A DNA stretch of 8,102 nt from Fidelibacterota bacterium (GCA_002718285.1 PBAR01000005.1:179843-187944); one strand, 5' to 3'. Shown: positions 1 through 6,443, counted from the stretch's first letter. Translations and numbers: made by a program. Notes: generated from the letters alone by a model not told the origin.

Positions 1-1760
1 TTTCCTCCAAACTTAATAGATGTAGCAAGACCATTAAAAAAATTTTGATTTTTCAAATTTTGGTAAAAAGATCTTCTGGTACCATTGGATCTCATACTAA
101 TAGAATTAATAAAATCACCATGATCAAAGCCAAGAGCGTAAAAATTACTAAATTGAAGTTTTGTATTCATAATTTTGGGAGAACGGACATCACTGATAAT
201 TCGCATACCTTGTACATGAGGGCCAATAAGGTCTTGATTTAAAACATCCATATCTAACCAATATTCATTGCCAATAATAATCGTTTCTAAATTATATAAT
301 GGAACCTGGGTTCCAATATAGGTGAGCTCTCCTTGACGAAGTGGTAAGTATAAAGCCTGAATAGTATTTAAAAAAATTTTTGATGAATCTTTTTTAGTCA
401 TTTTTTTATTTTTATTATAATCTGGTAAATCAAAGAAGTCTTCTACATCTACATCAAAAAGACCTTCCAAACTGTCAATAGTCATATCCATCATATTGGT
501 TGATTGATCTTCTTCTGATTTTAAAGACCAAGCTTTTTTACGAATTGATTTAAATTGTCTTGATATATTCTCTGGGCTATCATAGTACCATTCAATTGCC
601 ACAGGTGAAATTCCTAATTGGTTTAATTCTTGCATAAAATATTTTGTAATATTTGATGAATTATCATCCCCTGGTGATAATATGGCTATGTATTCCAAAC
701 CCATTTCCTCTACTAATAATTCTGCAGTCCTTCTTGCAATAGTCTTAACAGTAGGAGTAAGGAAAAAAATATTCTCAGAATATTCACTTATGCCCGCCAA
801 ATTAGTTTTTGGTATTAAGATTGGGATTGATGATGTAGTACCAGACGCAATAAGTATATGAGAATCTTTGATAGGTCCCAGTATACAATTTATATTACGA
901 CTCAAAGAAATTTTTTGGAGAATTTTCCAAACTTTTACATCATTACTTTCCGTATCAAAAACAATAAAACGCGATGCAATATTATTAAGATTATCATCTA
1001 TAAACTCTGACAATCCTGCAAGATAAGATAGACTTGGGGAAGAATCTTTCCCCGTAATAGGTAGAATTATTGCAATATCACATTGTTTAAAGAATTTTCT
1101 ATTGGAAGCGGTATATAATGATTCAAATAATTTTCTGTATATATAAGGAAAATCACTTCTATTTTTCCCTCTTAAAATGAGTTCAAACTCATAACTATTA
1201 CCATTCTTCCAAGCCTTATATGCCCTCGCTAAGTTTAAAATAGATTGATTAGATTTATCTTGTTCTTGAAAAAGTAATCCTTCTATTCTATGAGGTTTTA
1301 AATCATTTGATATGCAAATAAGTAAACGTTTATCAATACCTTGTAATTGAGTTGAATCTGACAAAATTGGCCGAATACGAAGATAATTCTCAAATGCAGA
1401 TGTGATTTCCCCCTGTAGCAGTAATATATCTCCTAATAAAATTTGTGCATGGTATTCATAAGGGCTTTTAGGATAATTAGATAAATATGATTTGCATGTT
1501 CGAAATGCCTGATCCCAGTCACCTTTTTGATATTGTGATTTTGCTAACATAAGTTGAGCGGCGGGGTCTCTATAATCTCTATAATTATTAAGAATAGTAT
1601 GAAAATTATCTTCCGCAAGTTCAAAACGATTAAGTTTATAATTTTCTATGGCTTTTTGGAAATAAACCCTATACTCTATGTAATCTAGGCTAACAGCAGA
1701 CTCTATTGAGTAGAATAAAAAAGACAGGCATATAGCTAGGACTTTTCGAATAGAATGCAA
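1..1760 (-). CDS. Secreted TPR + LppC/LpoA-like periplasmic-binding-fold protein (3' end outside window)
   Basis: The frame is open for 586 codons from a TTG at 1760-1758 to base 1 and continues beyond it. No ATG exists near the 5' end. The TTG is preceded by AGGA with 7-base spacing, an in-frame TAA lies at 1778-1776, and translation from TTG gives a signal peptide (basic HSIRK, hydrophobic residues ~7-18, likely cleavage after ~22). Residues ~27-135 are amphipathic TPR-like helices of the BamD/YbgF kind (e.g. AEDNFHTILNNY, KGDWDQAFRTCKSYLSNYP). From residue 227 (CDIAIILPITG) the chain resembles the type I periplasmic-binding fold of LppC/LpoA: a LILGP-like 'CILGPI' at 292, a 'LYLPL' strand at 470, 'IIIGNEYW' at 494 and 'FYALGFDHGDF' at 540. 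Family members are outer-membrane activators of penicillin-binding proteins or ligand-binding relatives. No lipobox is evident. Residues ~412-460 form a polar, acidic insertion. The exact function is uncertain; the domain assignment is by motif reading only. Confidence 0.72.
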   Translation of the reverse strand, partial: MHSIRKVLAICLSFLFYSIESAVSLDYIEYRVYFQKAIENYKLNRFELAEDNFHTILNNYRDYRDPAAQLMLAKSQYQKGDWDQAFRTCKSYLSNYPKSPYEYHAQILLGDILLLQGEITSAFENYLRIRPILSDSTQLQGIDKRLLICISNDLKPHRIEGLLFQEQDKSNQSILNLARAYKAWKNGNSYEFELILRGKNRSDFPYIYRKLFESLYTASNRKFFKQCDIAIILPITGKDSSPSLSYLAGLSEFIDDNLNNIASRFIVFDTESNDVKVWKILQKISLSRNINCILGPIKDSHILIASGTTSSIPILIPKTNLAGISEYSENIFFLTPTVKTIARRTAELLVEEMGLEYIAILSPGDDNSSNITKYFMQELNQLGISPVAIEWYYDSPENISRQFKSIRKKAWSLKSEEDQSTNMMDMTIDSLEGLFDVDVEDFFDLPDYNKNKKMTKKDSSKIFLNTIQALYLPLRQGELTYIGTQVPLYNLETIIIGNEYWLDMDVLNQDLIGPHVQGMRIISDVRSPKIMNTKLQFSNFYALGFDHGDFINSISMRSNGTRRSFYQNLKNQNFFNGLATSIKFGG

Positions 1761-1767
1761 TGATTTA

Positions 1768-1771
1768 TCCT
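1768..1771 (-). promoter_or_regulatory. Ribosome binding site fixing a TTG start
   Basis: Read on the minus strand, CAGGATAAATCATTG places AGGA 7 bases before the TTG at 1760-1758. It lies between the stop of the upstream 183-residue gene (1782-1780) and the TTG. It is the best reason to choose TTG, because the first in-frame ATG is at residue 71, inside the TPR helices and past the signal peptide. Confidence 0.55.
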
Positions 1772-1779
1772 GATATTAG

Positions 1780-2331
1780 TTATATATCGTTCCAAATATT
1801 ATCCAATATTCTTCCTTCTAAATCTAAATTATAGCCTCTTTCTGATATTAGATCATTTTTTGAAATACCATACTTTTCGCCAACAGCTATAGTTTTTTTC
1901 ACTAAATCTTCCTGATTCTTAGCTTTGCTAATTTTATAAAAAGAATTTTTAAATCGTAAATTATCCGATTCTACAATATTTTTTTTGTTCGCTTTTAATT
2001 CCTTAGTTTTTAAGTAAGCATTTAAAAAATTTTCTTCGTAATTATCTGACCATTTTTTAACACCAGGCATAACTTTAAATGTCCCATTATCATTCTGAAT
2101 AGTTATCAATTCATTGACAGCATACACCCAAGCATAGTCCTCCAAAAATTCTCTACAGAATTTTACTTGAGATTCAGAATATCCTTCATCAACCCAATTC
2201 TCTTCAGCAAGGATATAAACTATCTTTTTCATTATCATTTTCTGTTTTTCAAGATATCTAAGATTCTCTTTATCAATTATTAAATCCGAAATATGCTCTT
2301 CAAACAATTTATTATTAAAATTTTTCGACAT
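1780..2331 (-). CDS. Hypothetical cytosolic protein, 183 residues
   Basis: I do not recognise this protein. It starts at ATG 2331-2329 behind a good AAGGAA site (2342-2337, 5-base spacing) and ends at TAA 1782-1780. It has no signal peptide or membrane segment and is rich in Lys, Asn, Glu and Ile, mostly predicted helix. Visible landmarks are an aromatic/acidic stretch around residues 45-72 (ENWVDEGYSES, then FLEDYAWVYAVNEL), a Lys/Asn-rich linker at ~107-140, and a C-terminal helical part (KTIAVGEKYGISKNDLISE, then GRILDNIWNDI). The single Cys is at 59. Its stop lies 19 bases before the TTG of the TPR/LppC-like gene, so the two are probably co-transcribed. It may be a small accessory protein of that gene or an unrelated orphan. 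The clean reading frame, strong ribosome site and codon style argue that it is real. Confidence 0.75.
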   Translation of the reverse strand: MSKNFNNKLFEEHISDLIIDKENLRYLEKQKMIMKKIVYILAEENWVDEGYSESQVKFCREFLEDYAWVYAVNELITIQNDNGTFKVMPGVKKWSDNYEENFLNAYLKTKELKANKKNIVESDNLRFKNSFYKISKAKNQEDLVKKTIAVGEKYGISKNDLISERGYNLDLEGRILDNIWNDI

Positions 2332-2336
2332 TAATT

Positions 2337-2342
2337 TTCCTT
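2337..2342 (-). promoter_or_regulatory. Shine-Dalgarno site of the 183-residue gene
   Basis: The minus strand reads AAGGAA five bases before the ATG at 2331. This is the strongest ribosome site in the window and contrasts with the 331- and 223-residue genes, which have none. Confidence 0.6.
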
Positions 2343-2417
2343 AAGCATTTATTATTTATATTGCCACACTAAAAGGATAAAATACATAATCAATTAATCA
2401 AACTCCACAATAAAACA

Positions 2418-2446
2418 ATAAAACCTATATTTTTCATCATTATCAA
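2418..2446 (-). promoter_or_regulatory. Weak promoter candidate for the 183-residue and TPR/LppC-like genes
   Basis: On the minus strand, TTGATA (2446-2441; five of six matches to TTGACA) is followed after exactly 17 bases by TTTTAT (2423-2418; four of six matches to TATAAT), about 85 bases before the ATG. The -35 half is part of the palindrome at 2441-2452. In such AT-rich DNA, chance matches of this quality are common. Confidence 0.22.
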
Positions 2447-2452
2447 TTGATA
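2441..2452. repeat. 12-base perfect palindrome TATCAATTGATA
   Basis: Perfect dyad in the spacer upstream of the 183-residue gene, overlapping the only plausible -35 element. It could be a dimeric-repressor site. It contains just two GC pairs, so chance is a real alternative. Confidence 0.3.
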
Positions 2453-2544
2453 TAGAAAATGGTTTCATAAACAAAATCATTATTAATACTAACCTGTTTT
2501 ATTAATCTATATGACTCAAAAATAAAACTACATTATAAATCATT

Positions 2545-3540
2545 TTAATAAAATGAAAATCTATAAACTGTTTTTGCTACAATAATTTCCTGTACAGATG
2601 GATTACTAGAATCAACCAGAAATGTTTTTGTTTCTTCTAAATTATTATAGTCATCATAAAAATAATATGTTCGAAAATATTTATCATCTATTCTAATTAA
2701 ATTGCCCTTTCTATCATAAGTAAATTTTTTATTTATTTTCCTAGATTCATCTGAATTAATAAGAAATTCAATATTTTTTTCAACTATTTTTTTTCCGTTT
2801 TGATCATAAAAATTTTTTATAGATCTTAATTTTCTCCCATCCTGTCCATATCGAATATGCTCGATCAATTTCCCATATATATCATAATCATTAAAAACCT
2901 TGCCAATAATAGTTCCCCCTGGCTCCTGAATAATTTGTTCAATTAAGTTATCCTTTTCATTATATCTTAGATTTTCTGTTTCTATTAGGTAATTCTGATT
3001 GTTGTATACTCGAATTTTTTCCTTTTGATACTTTTCATTTAAATCATATTCGAATCTCCTATATATTCGATCCTTTAAAAATCCCTTGGAGTTATAATAA
3101 CTATTTGATTCCTCAACTTTAGTACCATTTTTATCATAATTAATAACTTGGCTAGATACCAATACCATAATAATCTGCCCCTTATTATCTCCAGATATAT
3201 ATTCATTGATCTCTCTGGACATTACTTTTTTGATAGTAATTTGGTCCACAGTATCTGTTTGATCTATACCTTTTTCCAAGTCATCTAATTCTAGGTTTTC
3301 TTGATAATCTTTCCTCTCAGACCATTCTAACCACTGCCCTTGTTTTTTACCATTCTTAATCATTCCCAATGGTATATTAATTTCATTATCCTCTTTAAAT
3401 ATAAATCCACTAACTTTTTCATTGCTAAAATTCTTATAAAAAACGCCGTTTAATTCCACAATATCTTTTATATTGTATTTTATTTTCTGAGAAAAAATAA
3501 ATGATATAAAAATAAAAATTATCAATGATTTTTTTTTCAT
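2545..3540 (-). CDS. Secreted protein with one MORN_2-like motif and YD/RHS-like repeats, 331 residues
   Basis: ATG at 3540 opens a classic signal peptide (MKKKS, hydrophobic LIIFIFISFIF, then SQ), so the mature protein probably begins near residue 18-19. Residues ~30-73 (ELNGVFYKNFSNEKVSGFIF, then GMIKNGKKQGQWLEW) match the entry segment seen in exported YwqK/MORN_2 proteins: a 'dGvyYkkfsnepvtG' strand followed by one 'ikdGkkhGkW.ew' unit. From ~133 the protein changes to irregular Tyr-Asp/Gly-Lys-Leu motifs (NYDKNGTKVEE, DYDIYGKLIEHI, FYDQNGKKIVEK, TYDRKGNLIRID, FYDDYNNLEETK) like degenerate YD/RHS repeats. The stop lies 213 bases before the next gene. Its start is 33 bases after the 223-residue gene, so it is probably in the same transcript. 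No ribosome site is visible upstream, and the start codon is followed by nine A residues. The biochemical function is unknown; an envelope or surface repeat protein is the natural reading. Confidence 0.78.
   Translation of the reverse strand: MKKKSLIIFIFISFIFSQKIKYNIKDIVELNGVFYKNFSNEKVSGFIFKEDNEINIPLGMIKNGKKQGQWLEWSERKDYQENLELDDLEKGIDQTDTVDQITIKKVMSREINEYISGDNKGQIIMVLVSSQVINYDKNGTKVEESNSYYNSKGFLKDRIYRRFEYDLNEKYQKEKIRVYNNQNYLIETENLRYNEKDNLIEQIIQEPGGTIIGKVFNDYDIYGKLIEHIRYGQDGRKLRSIKNFYDQNGKKIVEKNIEFLINSDESRKINKKFTYDRKGNLIRIDDKYFRTYYFYDDYNNLEETKTFLVDSSNPSVQEIIVAKTVYRFSFY
2626..3144 (-). repeat. Degenerate YD/RHS-like repeat region in the 331-residue protein
   Basis: About nine Tyr-centred motifs of the form Y(D/N/G)..G.(K/L)(L/I) occur at residues ~135, 149, 165, 193, 219, 231, 245, 275 and 295. 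Spacing is irregular (roughly 12-30 residues), unlike the strict 24-residue period of the neighbouring MORN_2 proteins. Assignment to the RHS/YD family is by eye. Confidence 0.5.
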
Positions 3541-3573
3541 TGTAAATAAAGAAATATTAGAATAATTATATAA

Positions 3574-4245
3574 TTAATTCTTATTAGGCAATCCATTTTC
3601 AAAAGTCTTTTCCATTATTTTTTTTCCATTTTCATCCCATGTATAGCTAATACCACTACCATTATAAAACTTACCTGTCTCCATACGTTGACCATTCCTA
3701 TACCACCGATTCGAAAATCCATCTAACTGGCCATTTTGAAAATGACGTTCTGACTTTTTCTGACCATTATCATACCATTCAGTTATTAAACCATTTTCTA
3801 AACTGATATTTTTGACTGTATCTGCAATAAAACTTCCTTTAAAGCTTAATAATCCTTTTTCATCCCAAAGCTCAACAGAACCATGGGTCAAACCACTGAA
3901 ATATTCCTTTTTACTTTCTTTAATACCATTCTCATACCAACTAGACCATAGTCCATGTTTTTTCCCTTTCTTAAACTGATTTTCCATTTTAATCTGTCCA
4001 TCACGATACCATTCCTTTAAGATTGATAATTCTCCATTATTATTAAAAGTTTTTTCTCGAAACTTATTTCCATTATCATGGAAATCTATTTCTTTTAATT
4101 TTCGATGACTATTTTCAGTGATCTCCAAATATACGACCCGATCCAATAAACCTTGCTTGTTCCGGATTAATTCATGAATAACAGTCTGACCACTCAATGA
4201 CAATACCGAGATAAAGAATAAATTATATAAATACCATTTTTTCAT
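3574..4245 (-). CDS. Secreted MORN_2/YwqK-type repeat protein, 223 residues
   Basis: ATG at 4245 starts a signal peptide (MKKWYLYN, hydrophobic LFFISVLSLS, then GQ at 19-20). After a short entry domain, seven MORN_2 (YwqK-type) units follow, with their W/F-Y-x-x-G cores at residues ~55, 79, 103, 127, 157, 181 and 203. Typical units are EWYRDGQIKMENQFKKGKKH, SWYENGIKESKKEYFSGLTH and EWYDNGQKKSERHFQNGQLD. The period is 24 residues except for a six-residue insertion (around IADTVKNISLENG) between units four and five and a shortened last unit. It ends right after the last repeat with no extra domain and no membrane anchor. Databases may call such proteins 'YwqK family antitoxin'. The signal peptide and lack of a toxin partner make that doubtful. 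It is probably co-transcribed with the 331-residue gene 33 bases downstream. No clear Shine-Dalgarno precedes the start; a CCCGAAAAAA stretch abuts it. Confidence 0.85.
   Translation of the reverse strand: MKKWYLYNLFFISVLSLSGQTVIHELIRNKQGLLDRVVYLEITENSHRKLKEIDFHDNGNKFREKTFNNNGELSILKEWYRDGQIKMENQFKKGKKHGLWSSWYENGIKESKKEYFSGLTHGSVELWDEKGLLSFKGSFIADTVKNISLENGLITEWYDNGQKKSERHFQNGQLDGFSNRWYRNGQRMETGKFYNGSGISYTWDENGKKIMEKTFENGLPNKN
3589..4083 (-). repeat. Seven MORN_2 repeats in the 223-residue protein
   Basis: Consensus by eye: xxWYxNGqkkxExxFxxGkxhGxx, 24 residues (72 bases). The units are divergent at DNA level, so this is an old protein repeat rather than a fresh tandem duplication. Confidence 0.75.
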
Positions 4246-4422
4246 TTTTTTCGGGTCTATTTACTAAAATTTAGAATAAATTAAACAAAACCCCATAATA
4301 TAAAGTAACTATCTAATGAGATTAAACTAGATTTAAATCGGAGTTAAAACCTGCAAATTTTATAATAGTTGATTTATCTATATTTGTCTTAATACACTTT
4401 CTAGCCATTAATCAAATAATAA
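4246..4422. other. 177-base intergenic spacer between the two MORN_2 genes
   Basis: AT-rich and non-coding in all frames of useful length. TATATT and TATTAT stretches on the minus strand (e.g. around 4295-4301) could be a -10 box for the 223-residue gene, but no matching -35 is convincing. No terminator hairpin is visible, so read-through from the 653-residue gene is possible. Confidence 0.5.
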
Positions 4423-6384
4423 TTACTTTAATAACTTCCCATTTCTATAGTTTCTTTCATACTCAATACTACCGTCCTCATTCCAAGAAGACCATTTTCC
4501 GTGAGGAACTCCTTTTTTCCATTTCTTTTCACTTGCTTTCTGCCCATCCGAGTACCACTCTATATCAATTCCATATTTTTTCCCATTTTGATATATTACT
4601 TTTGTTTTTTCTTTTTTATTCTCATACCAAGTAGTAAATACGCCTGTTTCTTTTCCATATTCATATTTACTTTCCGATTTTTTGTTTCCATTTGAATACC
4701 ATTCATTTTGCCAACCATGCTTTTTATTTTTTTTAAAACTTATCAGTGACTTTGGTTTTCCACCATCAAAATAAGTCCATTCCGTTTTATCTATAATTTT
4801 TCCATTTTCATAATTTGCTTCATATGTTTTTTTACCATCTTCACCCCAAATAGTGAATAAACCATTTTTCTCACCTAGTTTATAAATACCCTTAGACGCT
4901 TTTTGACCATTTTTATACCATTCAATATTCAATCCATCTTTTTTTCCATTTTTATATTTTATTTCTGATTTAGCCTGCCCGTCTTTATAATATTGCCATG
5001 AATACACAGAGATTAATTCCCCACCCTTATAGGTATTTTCTGACTTTTTCTCCCCATTTTCATACCATACAGTATGAATTCCATCTTGCGCACCATCCTT
5101 ATATAATCCTCGCTGCATGATCTGTTTATTATCGTACCAAGATATCCATTCCCCAATCCATAAATTTTCGCGGTACCTACCTTCAAGTTTTTTTTCACCG
5201 TTAATATACCAATCAATGAATAATCCTTCTTTTTTATCATCTCTATAGTGACCTGAGAATTTCTGGTTACCATTCTGATACCAAATATTCCAAGACCCAT
5301 TTTTCAAACCATCTTTGTAGTTTTCTTCCTGAAATTTCTGTCCATTTTCATACCATTCTATATGTAACCCATTTTTTTTACCATCTTTAAAATTTTTTTC
5401 TATTTTTTTCTGTTGGCTAGGGTAATAATCCCATAATTGATTGTTAAGCAACTGGCCATCTACATATGTACCTTCTGATTTTTTTAATCCATTTTCATAC
5501 CAAGTTGTAAAAACTCCATATTCTTTCCCTGTTTCATAGGTTCCCTTTGATTTTATTACTCCACTATCATATGTAAGAATTTTTTCACCATTCCATATCT
5601 GTCCATCTCTTGTTTCCTTAATTATATTCCCATCCTTACCATAATAAATAACTATGCTTTTATTTATGCTAATTGTAAATAATTCTCCACTAGAATAATA
5701 TTGAAAACTTTTATCATATAGCATAAATCCTGTAGAAAATAATTTCTCTCGAATTAATGCTCCAGTAGAATCCCATATATGCCATAAACCATCTTCTATT
5801 CCATTTAAAAAGAGACCTCTTGAATTTGGTTTTCCATCTTGGTACCAACTAATATATACACCATTACGCTCATCGTCTTTGTACATTTGCTCTGATTTTT
5901 TCATTCCATCTTCATACCAAATTTTAAATAATCCATTTTTCTTACCATCTTTAAAATTCATTTCTATTTTTTTGTTTTTATTTTTAAAGTATTCCCATTT
6001 CGTATTCTTTACCAATTCTCCATTATTATAAGTACTATCAGATTTTTGTAGTCCATTTTTATACCATGAAACAAAAGTTCCTTTTACTTTTCCATCTTTG
6101 AAAACCCCTTCTAACCTTTTTTGTCCATTTTGGTACCATGATACATATTCTCCAGATTTTTGGTTATTTTCATATGACTCTAAAAACTTTTTTACACCAG
6201 TATCATAAAAACCTTCCCTTTTAATAAGCTGTTTATTAATACCTTTACCTTTAAAACTAAGGACTATATTTTTTAATCCATTATCATGTCTCTCAATTAC
6301 AACTTTATATGTTTCAGATTTCTGAGCATAGATTAAAGATGATAGAAATAATATTAGGATTTTAGAAAGAAGGATTTTAATCAT
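4423..6384 (-). CDS. Large secreted protein of about 24 MORN_2/YwqK-type repeats, 653 residues
   Basis: ATG at 6384 has an AAGGGA ribosome site (6396-6391, 6-base spacing) and opens a signal peptide (MIKILLSKI, hydrophobic LILFLSSLIY, then AQ at 20-21). Almost everything after residue ~33 is MORN_2 repeat with consensus WYxNGqKkxExxYKdGkknGxxxx. Aligned core positions fall at residues 60, 83, 107, 132, 156, 180, 204, then a degenerate zone to ~272, then 295, 320, 344, 368, 392, 416, 440, 465, 489, 513, 538, 562, 586, 610 and 634. Steps are 24, with 25 wherever a unit of the 'xxWxYYxxxxKKxExxFKxGKKxG' type begins. The protein ends on a repeat (NYRNGKLLK) with no sorting or anchor domain. It is much longer than typical YwqK proteins. 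The family is thought to form beta-hairpin sheets. The signal peptide points to the periplasm or outside. The 'antitoxin' label is not supported here. The coding strand is purine-rich (Lys, Glu, Gly, Asn). Confidence 0.88.
   Translation of the reverse strand: MIKILLSKILILFLSSLIYAQKSETYKVVIERHDNGLKNIVLSFKGKGINKQLIKREGFYDTGVKKFLESYENNQKSGEYVSWYQNGQKRLEGVFKDGKVKGTFVSWYKNGLQKSDSTYNNGELVKNTKWEYFKNKNKKIEMNFKDGKKNGLFKIWYEDGMKKSEQMYKDDERNGVYISWYQDGKPNSRGLFLNGIEDGLWHIWDSTGALIREKLFSTGFMLYDKSFQYYSSGELFTISINKSIVIYYGKDGNIIKETRDGQIWNGEKILTYDSGVIKSKGTYETGKEYGVFTTWYENGLKKSEGTYVDGQLLNNQLWDYYPSQQKKIEKNFKDGKKNGLHIEWYENGQKFQEENYKDGLKNGSWNIWYQNGNQKFSGHYRDDKKEGLFIDWYINGEKKLEGRYRENLWIGEWISWYDNKQIMQRGLYKDGAQDGIHTVWYENGEKKSENTYKGGELISVYSWQYYKDGQAKSEIKYKNGKKDGLNIEWYKNGQKASKGIYKLGEKNGLFTIWGEDGKKTYEANYENGKIIDKTEWTYFDGGKPKSLISFKKNKKHGWQNEWYSNGNKKSESKYEYGKETGVFTTWYENKKEKTKVIYQNGKKYGIDIEWYSDGQKASEKKWKKGVPHGKWSSWNEDGSIEYERNYRNGKLLK
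4426..6222 (-). repeat. 24-residue (72-base) MORN_2 repeat array
   Basis: About 24 units run from residue 55 to the C-terminus (653), with an earlier partial unit near residue 33 (HDNGLKN). Conserved positions are Trp/Tyr-Tyr, Asn/Asp-Gly, Lys-Lys/Ser-Glu, Tyr/Phe and the closing Gly-Lys-Lys-x-Gly. Third codon positions differ between most units, so the array is old and selected at protein level. Confidence 0.85.
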
Positions 6385-6390
6385 GTATGA

Positions 6391-6396
6391 TCCCTT
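6391..6396 (-). promoter_or_regulatory. Shine-Dalgarno site of the 653-residue gene
   Basis: The minus strand reads AAGGGATCATACATG. The AAGGGA core sits six bases before ATG 6384-6382, which supports this start and the full signal peptide. Confidence 0.5.
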
Positions 6397-6443
6397 AATT
6401 TATTATTGATGTTAAACTAAGTATAAAAAATTAATTCCCAATG

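Larger units (their letters stand above)
2332..2544. other. 213-base intergenic spacer
   Basis: This AT-rich spacer lies between the stop of the 331-residue gene and the start of the 183-residue gene. It holds the ribosome site of the latter, a perfect 12-base palindrome at 2441-2452 and a weak promoter candidate. I see no GC-rich hairpin with a U tract, and no small gene. Confidence 0.6.

Noticed and set aside
45..242. Plus-strand open frame of 65 codons
   Set aside because: It lies wholly inside the minus-strand TPR/LppC-like coding region, has no ribosome site, and its product has no recognisable features. It is an antisense shadow.
2541..2555. CATTTT-AAT-AAAATG hairpin as a terminator of the 331-residue gene
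   Set aside because: It overlaps the stop codon and last codons of the gene, its stem is nearly all AT, and no U tract follows.
4501..4695. Plus-strand Phe/Ile-rich frame resembling a membrane peptide
   Set aside because: It is the reverse complement of Lys/Glu/Asn-rich MORN_2 codons, which automatically gives Phe/Ile/Ser-rich hydrophobic translations. It has no ribosome site.
5013..5300. Second minus-strand frame of 95 codons inside the MORN_2 gene
   Set aside because: It overlaps the in-register repeat gene in another frame, and its length follows from purine-rich repeats that lack stops. The repeat frame is clearly the coding one.
4423..6222. CRISPR array or DNA-level tandem repeat
   Set aside because: The 72-base periodicity is explained by protein-coding MORN_2 repeats. 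Units diverge at third codon positions and there are no identical repeats with unique spacers.
3574..6384. Toxin-antitoxin module (YwqK family)
   Set aside because: No toxin-like small gene is adjacent, and all three repeat proteins of the cluster carry signal peptides, which is not expected of a cytosolic antitoxin.
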